Shown: positions 47,091 through 56,966, numbered from the stretch's first letter. The stretch: 64,000 bases of DNA from Pseudomonas kuykendallii (GCF_900106975.1 NZ_FNNU01000004.1:186001-250000), one strand, 5' to 3'. The notes: generated by a model from the sequence alone, not told the origin. Program-made: numbers and translations.

Positions 47091-48338
47091 TCAGGCATGC
47101 TCGAATACTCGTTCATTGCGGCGCAGAACGAAAAGTGCCTGGGGCAGACAGGAGCGGCTGTCGACGAAGTCCACCAGGTCGAAATACTTCAGCCAGTGCT
47201 TCTCGATATGCCCCTTCGGCACCAGCGTTTCGCCGTACGTACCACCATACTGACCGAAGCCCGCGTGCAGCAGTACACCGCTGTCGTAGTCGCGGTAACT
47301 GGCCTCGACATCGACGAACGAGTTGATCAGTGACACGAACCATTCGTTGGAGCGATCGTTGCGCCTTCTAATGTCGGCGCAGTAATCGATGAACGAACGG
47401 CCCTGGGTCGTCATCATGACCAGCCCGCCCGGCCGGGTAATGCGCGCGAACTCTTCGATCCAGGCGTTCGCGCAGTCCGGCGACAGGTGCGAGAACACCG
47501 AGTATCCGAAGGTGAGGTCCAGCAGCCCGTCGCGCAGATCGCAGGGCGGGAAAGCCTCGACCTTCAGGAAGTTGCCCAGGCCGAACGCCTTGCGGCAATG
47601 CTCGACCATGCCCCTGTTCACTTCGAGGCCGTAGATGTTGTCCGGGCTGGCGTACTTGAGCAGGAAGCGCGTGTAGCGGCCCCAACCGCTGCCGAAGTCG
47701 GCGATCTTGGTCTTGTCGTCGAAGGCGATGCCATTTGTCCTGGCGTACCGCAGTACGACGCGCATGAAGCGCATCGCCTCCTGAAGTGCCGCCCCGCCCG
47801 AAGAGCCGACGAATACCGCCTGATCGGTCGCGCTGATGAAGCCGGGGAGAAAATGGTCCAGCTGAACGGGATCGTCGACGCTTTTCAGAATGACCTTGAA
47901 CCACTCCTCGTCTTCCAGCGCGGCGGCGGCGCGGTGCAGCGCGTACGGGCTGTCCTTGCGCCAGATTTCGAGGGCTTGGCCGGTCAGGCTGCGGCCCAGA
48001 TCGGCGAAGGCGGATGAGACGGCGGATATCGGCGCGGGCGCAGGCGCGGCGACCGGCGCAGCGGGCTTGAGAGCCGCGCTCTTCACCTGTTCGTCGAGGA
48101 TTTCGATGGCATTCACCGCGAGGAAATCGCCGCCGCCCAGGCTCAGGGAATGACGAAACTTCTCGACGGCCTTTTCCGTCTGCCCCAGGCGGTAGAGAAC
48201 GACGGCGATGTCGTTCGCCAGTTCGGCGTCCTCCGCTTCGCTCTCCAGTTGCCGGAAAAGCGTCAGCGCCTCATCGAAGTTGCCCTGGCTGAAATGCTCA
48301 TACGCTTGCTGCCGAACGGCTTGTGCCTCTTCCATCAT
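47091..48338 (-). CDS. TPR-containing class I methyltransferase
   Basis: A 415-residue protein. Two TPR-like helical repeats (about 8-75; AYEHFSQGNFDEALTLFRQL) are followed by an Ala/Pro linker (about 90-110) and a SAM-dependent methyltransferase domain (about 190-370; KIADFGSGWGRYTRFLL; HLSPDCANAWIEEFARI). It is the first gene of the glycosylation cassette, with a sigma-54-like promoter upstream. The target is not known; a sugar on the flagellin glycan is the simplest guess. The two adjacent ATGs at 48338 and 48335 are equally usable. Confidence 0.87.
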   Translation of the reverse strand: MMEEAQAVRQQAYEHFSQGNFDEALTLFRQLESEAEDAELANDIAVVLYRLGQTEKAVEKFRHSLSLGGGDFLAVNAIEILDEQVKSAALKPAAPVAAPAPAPISAVSSAFADLGRSLTGQALEIWRKDSPYALHRAAAALEDEEWFKVILKSVDDPVQLDHFLPGFISATDQAVFVGSSGGAALQEAMRFMRVVLRYARTNGIAFDDKTKIADFGSGWGRYTRFLLKYASPDNIYGLEVNRGMVEHCRKAFGLGNFLKVEAFPPCDLRDGLLDLTFGYSVFSHLSPDCANAWIEEFARITRPGGLVMMTTQGRSFIDYCADIRRRNDRSNEWFVSLINSFVDVEASYRDYDSGVLLHAGFGQYGGTYGETLVPKGHIEKHWLKYFDLVDFVDSRSCLPQALFVLRRNERVFEHA

Positions 48339-48406
48339 CGTCGCTGCCTCTATGCGCTCAACCGCGTGGCGGTTTTTTGGCGGATGCTTAGGTTGTGACT
48401 GGGGTT

Positions 48407-48422
48407 TGCAAGCTTGATGCCT
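48407..48422 (-). promoter_or_regulatory. Sigma-54 promoter for the glycosylation cassette
   Basis: Read on the minus strand: AGGCATCAAGCTTGCA, with GG-N10-GC spacing and a perfect TTGCA -12 element; the -24 element matches at GGCA. The predicted start is near 48396, about 58 bases before the TPR-methyltransferase ATG. Confidence 0.68.
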
Positions 48423-48464
48423 GTTTCCACCGAGCTTGTTTGTGAAAACAGCATAGAACGAACG

Positions 48465-48490
48465 AAAGCGCGCCGTTTCGGGCGCGCTTT
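48465..48490. terminator. GC-rich hairpin terminator after flgL
   Basis: AAAGCGCGCC and GGCGCGCTTT form a perfect 10-bp stem with a 6-base loop. The T-run is weak on the minus strand (TTTCG then TTCG) and better on the plus strand. It lies 34 bases after the flgL stop and separates the flg unit from the glycosylation cassette. Confidence 0.75.
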
Positions 48491-48524
48491 TTCGTCAGCG
48501 AGGAAGGGAATTGCCGGCGAAGCC

Positions 48525-50159
48525 TTACATCTTGTCGAACAGGCTCAGCTGGCTGATCTTGATGAAAGAGGCCTGGGCGGCTTCGAGCATGGTTTGCTGC
48601 AGGACCAGTTGGGTGGTCGCGGCGGCCATGTCGGTGTCGCGGATGTCCGACTGGGTGGATTTGTTGGTGATGGAGAGGGTTTCGTTCTCGGTGCTCAGCA
48701 CGTCGATGGTGTTCAGTCGTGCGCCGATCGAGGCCTGTGTGGCGAGGACCTGGTTGGAACCCTTGTCGAGGTTGGTGATCGCCGAGGCGACCGCGTCGCG
48801 CAGGGCGAGCTGCGCAGCGGTGTCGCCGGAGGTCGGCGTCTTCAGGGCAGCGGTCAGGTTGGAGATGGTTTCCAGGATGCCCTGAGTTTGCTGCGACTTG
48901 GGCTGCAGGGTGAACTGGTCGCCGTTGGCCGGCACGGCGCTGATGGTCATGTCCACGCCGCCCGCGCTGATGGTCTGCGGGAAGGTGGCGCCCAGGGTGC
49001 CAGTGGAGATCGCCGCATCGCCCGCCTTCATCGGCTGCGCGTACACCGAGTAGGCGGTCGCGCTGCTGAACTGGACGATCACGCCGTTGGCCGGGAACTG
49101 TGTGGTGTAGGCGTTCTGGTTAGCAACGCTGGCGGTCATCTGCGCGCTGGAGGTGTTGGTCGCGCTGCGGGTCACGGCGAACTCGTCGGGTGCCATGCCG
49201 AAGTCGAAGCTGTAGCCGGTCAGCAGGTTGTCCAGCGAGGTGTCGGAGGAGTTGTCGTTCTCCTTGAGGGCGACGTCCAGCTCAAGGCTAACCCCGCGGA
49301 AGGTCACGGTGTTGCCGTCGATCGCGGTCGGATCGAAGCTGCCGTTTGTGGCGGACGCCTCGGACGTGACATCCACGCCGGCGCTGTCGGTGATCCTGAA
49401 CTGCGTGCTGCTGACCAGCTCCAGGGTGTACGGCGAGCCAGCGCGGAAGCTGTCGTTGTACTTGCTGTCGTTTTGCACCAGCCCCTGGGAAAGGAACACA
49501 CGCTGATCGCCCGCAGCGACGGGGCCGGTCACGGCCACGCCGGTGTCCGGATCGGTGTAGTCGCGGGTGGGCGCATCCGAATAGGTCCGACTGGCGTTGG
49601 TGACGTTCTCGAACACGCTCCAGCCGCTGTCGTTGATCGACATCCGCGTCGAACTGGCCACCTGCAGGCCCAGCGCGCCCTGGTCGCCCTGGTAGGTGTA
49701 GGTGCCATCGGGATTCTGGATGTAGGGCTGGGTGCCGCTGTTGGAACCGCTGAACAGGTACTGCCCGCTGGAGTCCTTGCTGTTCATCAGGTTCATCAGC
49801 TGGGTCTGGATCTGCTCCAGTTCGCTGGAGATCGAGGTGCGGTCGTTGTCCGACAGCGAGCCGTTACCGGCGCGCACCGCCAGCTCGCGGGCGCGCTGCA
49901 GCACGTTGGTCACGGAGGTCAGTACGCCCTCCTCCTGGGTCAGGCTGTTGGTCGCCGTGGTCAGGTTGGTGCTGTATTGGCCCAGCTCGGAGCTCTGCTG
50001 CTCGAGCTGCAACAGGCGCGCGGCGCCCACCGGGTCGTCCGCCGGGGTCTGGATGCGCACGCCGCTGGACAGCTGCTGCTGGGTCTTGACGATCTCCGAG
50101 TAGCCTTTCTGGTAACCGGAGACGTTGGAGGTGAACACCTGCGAGGTGGAAAGACGCAT
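48525..50159 (-). CDS. flgL: Hook-filament junction protein FlgL (HAP3)
   Basis: A 544-residue HAP3. The flagellin-like N-terminal helix (MRLSTSQVFTSNVSGYQ) and C-terminal helix (QTMLEAALASFIKISQLSL-like) are conserved. It is longer than enteric FlgL (about 317) and, as I recall, than P. aeruginosa FlgL; the extra length is in the middle surface region (about 150-420). It connects hook and filament with FlgK. Confidence 0.95.
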   Translation of the reverse strand: MRLSTSQVFTSNVSGYQKGYSEIVKTQQQLSSGVRIQTPADDPVGAARLLQLEQQSSELGQYSTNLTTATNSLTQEEGVLTSVTNVLQRARELAVRAGNGSLSDNDRTSISSELEQIQTQLMNLMNSKDSSGQYLFSGSNSGTQPYIQNPDGTYTYQGDQGALGLQVASSTRMSINDSGWSVFENVTNASRTYSDAPTRDYTDPDTGVAVTGPVAAGDQRVFLSQGLVQNDSKYNDSFRAGSPYTLELVSSTQFRITDSAGVDVTSEASATNGSFDPTAIDGNTVTFRGVSLELDVALKENDNSSDTSLDNLLTGYSFDFGMAPDEFAVTRSATNTSSAQMTASVANQNAYTTQFPANGVIVQFSSATAYSVYAQPMKAGDAAISTGTLGATFPQTISAGGVDMTISAVPANGDQFTLQPKSQQTQGILETISNLTAALKTPTSGDTAAQLALRDAVASAITNLDKGSNQVLATQASIGARLNTIDVLSTENETLSITNKSTQSDIRDTDMAAATTQLVLQQTMLEAAQASFIKISQLSLFDKM

Positions 50160-50173
50160 TTCTCAGCCTCCGC

Positions 50174-52207
50174 TTAAAAGCTGTTGATCAAGGTGTCGAA
50201 GGTACTGCGCGCGATCTGGATGATCTGTGACGACGCGTTGTAGTACTGCTCGAACTTGATGAGGTTGGCGGCCTCCTCGTCGAGGTTGACCCCCGAATAG
50301 GAATCCCAGCTGCTCTTCGCCTGGGTCAGGATCGCCGAGGTCGCGCTGGCATCCAGCTTGGCCTGGTTGGTCTTGGCGCCGACCTGCTCGATCAGCGAGC
50401 TGTAGGCGGCGACGAAACTCTTGCCCGAGCTGCTGCCGCTGGAGCCGATGGTGGCCTTGGTCTGCAGGTCCAGCAGGCTCTGCGCGTTGCGGTTGTCGGC
50501 GGTGCCATTGGCGTTGAACGAGAAGGTGAAGCTGTCGCCGGCACCCGGTTTGCCGCTGATGGACGTCTCGAAGCTGAACGCCGAGGGGACGCTGGGCGGG
50601 TTGGCCGCCACGTTGACCGTCACGGTGTTGTTGTTGCCCGGCACGATGGTGCCGGTGCCGATGTTGTTGCCGGCCGAATCGTAGAGGTTGTAACCCTGGG
50701 TTCCGGCGCCAGCGGCGTCGAACACCATCTTCACCGGCATGCCGCTCTTCAGGCTCGCCTGCATGTTGGCCTGGGCGACGGGGTCGGTGATGTCGATCTT
50801 GGTGGTCAGCGTGGGCTGGGTGATCGCCCCGGAACCGTAGTTGCCGGTGGTGACCACGCCGGCCAGCGGCGCGGCGAACGCCAGTTGCCCGGCATCGGTC
50901 AGCGAGGTGCTGATCGAACCCGCCGCGGTACGCGTGGGAATGATGGTGAAGGTGTCGCCCGCCGCGGCGTTGCCGCCGGTGAGCTGCAGGGAAAATCCAT
51001 CGACCACCGGCGCGGGATTCGTCGCGGTGTCGAAGGTGCCGTTCCCGGACGGGAACTTGGCGCCGTCGGAGGAGCGGGTCACCGTGTAGTGCGTGCTGTC
51101 GGTGAAGGTGACTTCGTAGTCGCTGGTGGTCAGCGCGCCGGAGTCCTTGATGGTGACGTTGAAGTTCGACGTCGCGCTGCTGTTGCCCTCCTGCGCGAGG
51201 CTGCGCTGGGCGATCAGCGTGGCGCTGTTGATGTCGCCGAACAGCGGAGCGCCGAACTCGCCCTTCAGGTCCAGGCCCTGGCCGAGCTGGCTGTTGACCG
51301 CGTCGGAAACGACCAGCGCCATGCGCCCGAGCTCGTTCATCGTCGAGTCGAGCACGTCGGTGCGGTAGCGCAGCAGGCCGCCGATCTCGCCGCCGGTCAC
51401 CGCGGAGGTTACGTCACGGGTCGCCGAACCCTGGGTCAGAGTCAGCGCGTAGCGCGTCGGGTCGTCCTGGCTCGGCGTGGCGTTCAGCGTCGAGGCGCTG
51501 TTGCCGACGACCAGCGGCTGGCCGGAACCGATGTACAGGTTGTAGTTGCCATCCTGGTTCACCACGGACACGCCGATCAGCTCGTTGAGCTGGCGAACGG
51601 TCTCGTCGCGCGCATCGAGCAGGTCGTTGGGCGTGGCACCGGTGGACGCGGCCTGGGTGATCGCCAGGTTGTATTGGGCGACGTTGGAGGCCAGCTTGTT
51701 GACCTGGTTGGTCATGCTGCCGAGCTGCTCGTTGATGTAGCCGTTCTGGTCGGCGAGCTGGTCGTAGATTGCGTTGAAACGGCTGGACAGCGCGTTGCTC
51801 TGGGTCAGCAGCAGTTGCCGCGAGGCGGCATCGGTCGGGCTCGCGGCAGCGGTCTGCAGCGAGGTGAAGAAGCTCTGCAGCACGGTGCTGATGCCCGTGG
51901 TGCTGTCGGCCAGCAGCGAGTTCACCTGCTGGATCTGGGTGTAGTACGACTGCGAGTCGCTGCTCAGCGAGGTGCTGGTGTTCACCTGGGTGCCCAGGTA
52001 GCTGCTGTACATGCGTCGAACGTCGGTCAGCGTGGTGCCGCTGCCGATGTAGACGTTGCCGCTGCGCTGCGACGGCGCCGCCACCTGCTCAGTGGTCTTG
52101 CGCGTGTAGCCGGCGGTGTCGGCGTTGGTGATGTTGTTACCGGTGACGTTGAGCGCCGCCTGGCTGGCAGACAGTCCGGAAAGACCGATGGAAAGTAGGT
52201 TCGACAT
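50174..52207 (-). CDS. flgK: Hook-filament junction protein FlgK (HAP1)
   Basis: A 677-residue HAP1. The N-terminal rod-type motif ([20 protein letters not shown]) and C-terminal helix (EEAANLIKFEQYYNASSQII) are characteristic. The large central part is variable and Thr/Ser/Ala-rich. It follows flgJ by 10 bases and precedes flgL by 14. Confidence 0.97.
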   Translation of the reverse strand: MSNLLSIGLSGLSASQAALNVTGNNITNADTAGYTRKTTEQVAAPSQRSGNVYIGSGTTLTDVRRMYSSYLGTQVNTSTSLSSDSQSYYTQIQQVNSLLADSTTGISTVLQSFFTSLQTAAASPTDAASRQLLLTQSNALSSRFNAIYDQLADQNGYINEQLGSMTNQVNKLASNVAQYNLAITQAASTGATPNDLLDARDETVRQLNELIGVSVVNQDGNYNLYIGSGQPLVVGNSASTLNATPSQDDPTRYALTLTQGSATRDVTSAVTGGEIGGLLRYRTDVLDSTMNELGRMALVVSDAVNSQLGQGLDLKGEFGAPLFGDINSATLIAQRSLAQEGNSSATSNFNVTIKDSGALTTSDYEVTFTDSTHYTVTRSSDGAKFPSGNGTFDTATNPAPVVDGFSLQLTGGNAAAGDTFTIIPTRTAAGSISTSLTDAGQLAFAAPLAGVVTTGNYGSGAITQPTLTTKIDITDPVAQANMQASLKSGMPVKMVFDAAGAGTQGYNLYDSAGNNIGTGTIVPGNNNTVTVNVAANPPSVPSAFSFETSISGKPGAGDSFTFSFNANGTADNRNAQSLLDLQTKATIGSSGSSSGKSFVAAYSSLIEQVGAKTNQAKLDASATSAILTQAKSSWDSYSGVNLDEEAANLIKFEQYYNASSQIIQIARSTFDTLINSF

Positions 52208-52217
52208 GGCTCAGGCC

Positions 52218-53477
52218 TTATATACGAGTGGTGCCGGAGCCGACCGAGGCCAGCGTCTGGATCGAGTGATAGGTGTCCATGCTGCGTGCGATCTGGTTCA
52301 CCTTGCGGGCGTAACGCGGATCGGTGGCGTAGCCGGCTTCCTGCAGCTCGGTCATGAATTTCTCGGAGTTGCCATTGGTCTTCAGGGCGTCGCCGTAACG
52401 CTCGTTGGTCTGCAGGAAGTCCACGTAGTCGTGGAAGCTGTCCGCGTAGGAGTCGTAGGTGCGGAACTTGGCGACTTCCTTCACTTCCTTGCCGCCGACG
52501 TACTCGTTGGTCACCGCGTTCACCGAACCACCCTTCCAGCCGTGCGACTTGATGCCGAACAGGTTGTTGGCATTGCTGCCGTCGGCCTGGCGAATCATGT
52601 GCTTGCCCCAGCCGGTTTCCAGCGCGGCCTGGGCGACCAGGTAACGCGGGTCGACGCCGATGCGCTTGGCAGCGGCTTCGGCCATTGGCAGCATGGTCTG
52701 GATGAAGTCTTCCTTGCTGCTGAACCGGGTCTTTTCGCTGGTGGCGGCGACTGCATCGGCCTTGCTGATCGACGCCGGCGCGGCGCTCTTGTCGAGGCCG
52801 GCGATGCGGTTCTGGAAAGGGTTGGCGGCCTGGGTCTGCGCGCTCTGCTGAACCTGCTTCCAGTCGCTGCCGATCTGCTCGGCGATGCTGGCGACCGCCG
52901 CGGTCTTCTCGGCGCTGTCCGGGACGATGCCGGCGGCGATGCGCTGGGAAATCGACGCGGGCAGCGACAGGCGACGCTGGTTGATCAGCTTGGAGTCGTC
53001 GCGGGTCGGATCGACGGCGGCGAGCTTCTTCGAGGACGACGGCCACACCGCACCGTTGGGCTGGGTCTTGCCCTTCTCGGTGGTCGCGGTCACCGCGGCG
53101 GCATCGCCGGACTGGGCGAACGGATTCTTCCGCCCGGCGCCGCTGGTGGTGTGGCTGAGTTGGCGCTCGAGCACGCCCGCCAGGCCGATGCCGCCCTCCT
53201 TGGACAGGTTCATCGCCAGTTGCTGGTCGTGCATGTCCTGGTACTGCTTGCTGGTCTGGCTGGAGAACGGGCTGTCCTTGTCGGCCAGCACTTCGTTCGC
53301 CGAGCGCATGGACTTCATCATCTGGCTGAGGAACAGCGACTCGAACTCCTGGGCGACTTTCTTGACGTTCTCCGCGCTGTCCCGGTTCTTGCCTTTCATG
53401 GCGGCGAGACGGTTCAGATCGGTGACCGAGCCCGAGTCGGTGTTGCTGCTGTAGTTTCCGCCCAGGCGTGAGTCCAT
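52218..53477 (-). CDS. flgJ: Rod cap and peptidoglycan hydrolase FlgJ
   Basis: A 419-residue bifunctional protein. The N-terminal rod-capping domain (about 35-100; EFESLFLSQMMKSMR) is joined by a long linker to a C-terminal glucosaminidase-type domain (about 250-400). The likely catalytic glutamate is Glu287 in AQAALETGWGKHM. It opens the cell wall for rod growth. It lies 15 bases after flgI. Confidence 0.97.
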   Translation of the reverse strand: MDSRLGGNYSSNTDSGSVTDLNRLAAMKGKNRDSAENVKKVAQEFESLFLSQMMKSMRSANEVLADKDSPFSSQTSKQYQDMHDQQLAMNLSKEGGIGLAGVLERQLSHTTSGAGRKNPFAQSGDAAAVTATTEKGKTQPNGAVWPSSSKKLAAVDPTRDDSKLINQRRLSLPASISQRIAAGIVPDSAEKTAAVASIAEQIGSDWKQVQQSAQTQAANPFQNRIAGLDKSAAPASISKADAVAATSEKTRFSSKEDFIQTMLPMAEAAAKRIGVDPRYLVAQAALETGWGKHMIRQADGSNANNLFGIKSHGWKGGSVNAVTNEYVGGKEVKEVAKFRTYDSYADSFHDYVDFLQTNERYGDALKTNGNSEKFMTELQEAGYATDPRYARKVNQIARSMDTYHSIQTLASVGSGTTRI

Positions 53478-53492
53478 CGCTGTAATCCCCGC

Positions 53493-54593
53493 TTAGATGA
53501 CGATCAGATCGGCCTGCAAGGCGCCGGCCTGTTTCAGAGCTTCGAGGATGGCCATCAAATCCCCCGGTGCCGCGCCGACCTGGTTAACCGCACGGACGAT
53601 CTCGTCCAGCGTGGTACCCGGGCCGAACTTGAACATCGGCTTGGCTTCCTGTTCCGCCTTGATCTTCGAATTCGGTACCACCACCGTTTCGCCGCCCGCC
53701 AGCGCGTTGGGTTGGCTGACGATCGGGTCTTCGCTGATGGTTACGGTCAGGCTGCCGTGGGTCACCGCTGCGGGTGAGACCTTGACGTTCTGGCCGATGA
53801 CAATGGTGCCGGTACGCGAGTTGATGATGACCTTGGCAACCGCCTGACCCGGATCGATGTCGAGGTTCTCGAGAATCGATATGTAGTCGACGCGCTGGTT
53901 CGGATCCAACGGAGCATTGACGCGTACAGAGCCTCCATCAATGGCTGATGCAACGTCCGGGCCAAGCAGCTCGTTTATCTTGTCGACAATGTGCTTCGCG
54001 GTGGTGAAGTCCGAACGGTTGAGGTTCAGCGTCAGGCTGTTGCCCTGGTCGAAGCCGCTCGGCACCGGCCGCTCGACGGTCGCGCCACCGGGGATGCGTC
54101 CGGCCGACGGAACGTTGACGGTGATCTTCGAGCCGTCGCGGCCCTCGGCGTCGAAGCCGCCGACCACCAGGTTGCCCTGGGCCACCGCGTAGACGTTGCC
54201 GTCGATCCCCTTCAGCGGGGTCATCAGCAGGCTGCCGCCGCGCAGGCTCTTCGAGTTGCCGATCGAGGAGATCGTCACATCGATGGTCTGGCCCGGCTTG
54301 GCGAACGCCGGCAGGTCGGCATGGATCGACACGGCGGCAACGTTTTTCAGCTGCACGTTGCCGCCAGCCGGCACTTTTATGCCGAACTGCGCGAGCATGT
54401 TGTTGAAGGTCTGGATGGTGAACGGAGTCTGCGTGGTCTGGTCGCCCGTGCCGCTGAGGCCGACCACCAGGCCGTAACCGATCAACTGGTTGCTGCGCAC
54501 ACCCTGGATGCTGGCGATGTCCTTGAGCCGCTCGGCGTGAGCGGCGGTGGCGGACAACAGCAGAGCGATCCCGACGAACATCGACTTGAACAT
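53493..54593 (-). CDS. flgI: Flagellar P-ring protein FlgI
   Basis: A 366-residue P-ring subunit with a signal peptide (about 1-20, ending AHA before ERLKDIAS). Family patterns include [21 protein letters not shown] and [15 protein letters not shown]. The ATG at 54593 is 9 bases from GAGG; another ATG at 54599 is only 3 bases away and less likely. Confidence 0.97.
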   Translation of the reverse strand: MFKSMFVGIALLLSATAAHAERLKDIASIQGVRSNQLIGYGLVVGLSGTGDQTTQTPFTIQTFNNMLAQFGIKVPAGGNVQLKNVAAVSIHADLPAFAKPGQTIDVTISSIGNSKSLRGGSLLMTPLKGIDGNVYAVAQGNLVVGGFDAEGRDGSKITVNVPSAGRIPGGATVERPVPSGFDQGNSLTLNLNRSDFTTAKHIVDKINELLGPDVASAIDGGSVRVNAPLDPNQRVDYISILENLDIDPGQAVAKVIINSRTGTIVIGQNVKVSPAAVTHGSLTVTISEDPIVSQPNALAGGETVVVPNSKIKAEQEAKPMFKFGPGTTLDEIVRAVNQVGAAPGDLMAILEALKQAGALQADLIVI

Positions 54594-54604
54594 AATCATG
54601 CGCC

Positions 54605-55300
54605 TCAGAAGGGCCACAGCGGACTGGTGAAGAACTGGCTCAGCCAGCCCGGCTGACTGGCATCGGCGAACGCGCCGGTGCCGGAATAGGTGATGCGGGC
54701 GTCGGCCACGCGGGTCGACACGACGGTGTTGTCGGTGGCGATGTCATCGGCGCGAACCAGGCCGGAGATGCGCATCAGCTCGTTACCGGTGTTCAGCGTC
54801 AGCCATTTCTCGCCGCGGACGGCGAGGACGCCGTTGGGCAGCACTTCGGCGATGGTCACCGTCAGCGAGCCGGTCAGGCTGTTGCCCTGCGCGGCCTGGG
54901 AGTCGCCCTTGTTATCGCGACTGCCGGAGAACTGGGCACTGAGGTCCATGCTGTTCTTGGTCAGCGGGTTGGTCCCGGACACCGCGCCGCCGAACAGCGA
55001 GGTCAGGCCGAGGTTGGCCGAGCTGTCCTTGGAGATGTCGGAGCTGGCGTTCTTGCTCGCCTGGGTACGTTCCTGCAGCGTGATGGTGATGATGTCGCCG
55101 ACGCGGAACGCCTTGCGGTCGCTGTACAGGTTCTGGTCGAAACCCGGCTGGTAGATCGAACCGTTGGTGGCGGCGGCCGGCATCGGCGTGCGCGGCATCA
55201 CCGGCGCGTAGTACGGGTCGTTGGGCTTGGCCGCCGGGGCCACGCATCCTGCGAGAAAAAGCGCTCCGAGCACGGGGACGATAACGGTAAGGCGGATCAT
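54605..55300 (-). CDS. flgH: Flagellar L-ring lipoprotein FlgH
   Basis: A 231-residue outer-membrane lipoprotein. The signal peptide ends in the lipobox LAGC with Cys19 as the lipidated residue. The conserved patterns [19 protein letters not shown] and [15 protein letters not shown] identify FlgH. It forms the L ring around the rod. It follows flgG by 20 bases. Confidence 0.97.
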   Translation of the reverse strand: MIRLTVIVPVLGALFLAGCVAPAAKPNDPYYAPVMPRTPMPAAATNGSIYQPGFDQNLYSDRKAFRVGDIITITLQERTQASKNASSDISKDSSANLGLTSLFGGAVSGTNPLTKNSMDLSAQFSGSRDNKGDSQAAQGNSLTGSLTVTIAEVLPNGVLAVRGEKWLTLNTGNELMRISGLVRADDIATDNTVVSTRVADARITYSGTGAFADASQPGWLSQFFTSPLWPF

Positions 55301-55320
55301 GGAGCGCTACCTCGCGGGTA

Positions 55321-56106
55321 TTACAGGTTCTGGGTGACGAAGCCGAGCATCTGATCGGCGGTGGAAATGACCTTGGAGTTCATCTCGTAGGCACGCTGGG
55401 TGGTGATCATGTTCACCAGTTCCTCGACCGTGCTGACGTTGGAGTTCTCCAGGGTGTTCTGCAGGACGGTCCCGAGGCCGTTGAGGCCCGGTGTGCCGGT
55501 CTGCGGCGCACCGCTGGAGGCGGTCTCCATGAACAGGTTGTTACCGGTGGCCTGCAGGCCGGCCGGGTTGATGAAGTTGGCGGTCTGGATGTTGCCGATC
55601 ACGGTCGGCGTCGAGCTGCCGGCCACGGTGACGGAAACGGTGCCGTCCTCGCCGACGGTGAAGGTCTGGGTTTCCGGCGGAACGACGATCGCCGGCTCCA
55701 GCGGAAAGCCGTTGGCGGTCACCACCTGGCCATCGGAGTTCAGGTGGAAGGTGCCATCGCGGGTGTAGGAGACGGTGCCGTCGGGCATGGTCACCTGGAA
55801 GAAGCCGTCGCCGTTGACCGCCATGTCGAGCGGCTGGTCGGTGGTCTGCAGGCTGCCTTCGGTGAAGTTCTTCTGCGTGCCGACGATGCGCACACCGGTA
55901 CCCAGCTGCAGGCCGGACGGCAGCTGGTTGTCCTGGGTCGCCTGGGCGCCCGGCTGACGACGAACCTGATAGAGCAGATCCTGGAACTCGGCGCGATCAC
56001 GCTTGAAGCCGGTGGTCGAGACGTTCGCCAGGTTGTTGGAAATGGTGGTCAGGTTCATGTCCTGGGCGGACAGACCGGTCTTCGCGACCCAAAGTGCAGA
56101 AAGCAT
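55321..56106 (-). CDS. flgG: Distal rod protein FlgG
   Basis: A 261-residue distal rod protein. The N-terminal motif (LSAQDMNLTTISNNLANVST) and C-terminal motif (NVSTVEELVNMITTQRAYEM) are the family hallmarks. The start at 56106 (MLSALWVAKTG) is the usual one; upstream codons are spacer. Confidence 0.98.
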   Translation of the reverse strand: MLSALWVAKTGLSAQDMNLTTISNNLANVSTTGFKRDRAEFQDLLYQVRRQPGAQATQDNQLPSGLQLGTGVRIVGTQKNFTEGSLQTTDQPLDMAVNGDGFFQVTMPDGTVSYTRDGTFHLNSDGQVVTANGFPLEPAIVVPPETQTFTVGEDGTVSVTVAGSSTPTVIGNIQTANFINPAGLQATGNNLFMETASSGAPQTGTPGLNGLGTVLQNTLENSNVSTVEELVNMITTQRAYEMNSKVISTADQMLGFVTQNL

Positions 56107-56150
56107 GTGGCTTCTCCTCGCGTCGGTTTTTCGACGCCTCAATCACTTAT

Positions 56151-56894
56151 TCAGCTGAATTGCAAAACCTTGGCCAAGGCGGCCGAGTCGTCCTCGGCGG
56201 TTCGCATCATCTTGATGTGCAGTTCGAATTGGCGGGACAGAGCCAGGATCGAGGTCATCTCCTCGGCGGCGTTGACGTTGCTCGCCTCGACGAAGCCGGA
56301 GGCCACGCGCACGTTGGCATCGACGTCCGGCGCGGGCTGGCCGGCCTTCATGTGGATCAGGCCGTCGGTGCCCTTCTCCATCTGCTTCTGGTCCGGGTTG
56401 ACCAGCTTGAGGCGGTCGACCTGGGCGATGACGTTGGCGCTCTGGCCCTGCGAGCGGATGCTGATGCTGCCGTCCTGGCCGATCTCGATCTTGGTCGCCG
56501 GCGGTACGGAAATCAGCCCGCCGTTGCCCAGGACCGGAAAGCCACTGGCGGTACGCAGGATGCCGACGGCGTCGACTTCGAGGCTGCCGGTGCGCACGTA
56601 GGCCTCGCCACCGCTGGGCGCCTGCACGGCCATCCAGCCATCGCCTTCGATGGCGACGTCGAGATCGCGACCGGTCTCCTGCAGCGCTGCCGGGGTGAAG
56701 TCAGTGGCCGGACGTTCGCTCATGGCGTAGACCCGCGACGGCATGCTCTCGCCGAAGACCTGCATGGAGCGCGCTTGCTCCAGGTCCTTGCGGAAGCCGG
56801 ATGTCGAGACGTTCGCCAGATTGTTGGCGTGCGCGCGCTGGGCCATCTCGTTCTGGCTGGCACCGGTCATGGCGACGTAGAGAAGTTTGTCCAT
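56151..56894 (-). CDS. flgF: Proximal rod protein FlgF
   Basis: A 247-residue rod protein with the start MDKLLYVAMTGASQNEMAQ and the C-terminal motif NVNAAEEMTSILALSRQFEL. It is the first gene of the flgFGHIJKL unit, with a strong sigma-54 site upstream. flgG follows after 44 bases. Confidence 0.97.
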   Translation of the reverse strand: MDKLLYVAMTGASQNEMAQRAHANNLANVSTSGFRKDLEQARSMQVFGESMPSRVYAMSERPATDFTPAALQETGRDLDVAIEGDGWMAVQAPSGGEAYVRTGSLEVDAVGILRTASGFPVLGNGGLISVPPATKIEIGQDGSISIRSQGQSANVIAQVDRLKLVNPDQKQMEKGTDGLIHMKAGQPAPDVDANVRVASGFVEASNVNAAEEMTSILALSRQFELHIKMMRTAEDDSAALAKVLQFS

Positions 56895-56950
56895 GAATCA
56901 CCTCGAAGCGACGGAGGAGCGCCGTCATTGAATCGTTCGAGAGTGATAAA

Positions 56951-56966
56951 GCAAGCGCTATGCCAA
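56951..56966 (-). promoter_or_regulatory. Sigma-54 promoter for flgF
   Basis: Read on the minus strand: TGGCATAGCGCTTGCT, with exact GG-N10-GC spacing. The predicted start is near 56940, about 46 bases before the flgF ATG. It differs by one base from the fliL site and by one from the flgB site. Confidence 0.88.

Noticed and set aside
39828-48338. The glycosylation cassette as a recent mobile insertion
   Set aside because: I see no insertion sequence, integrase, tRNA or flanking direct repeats, and base composition looks like the neighbours. Older transfer remains possible but is not shown.
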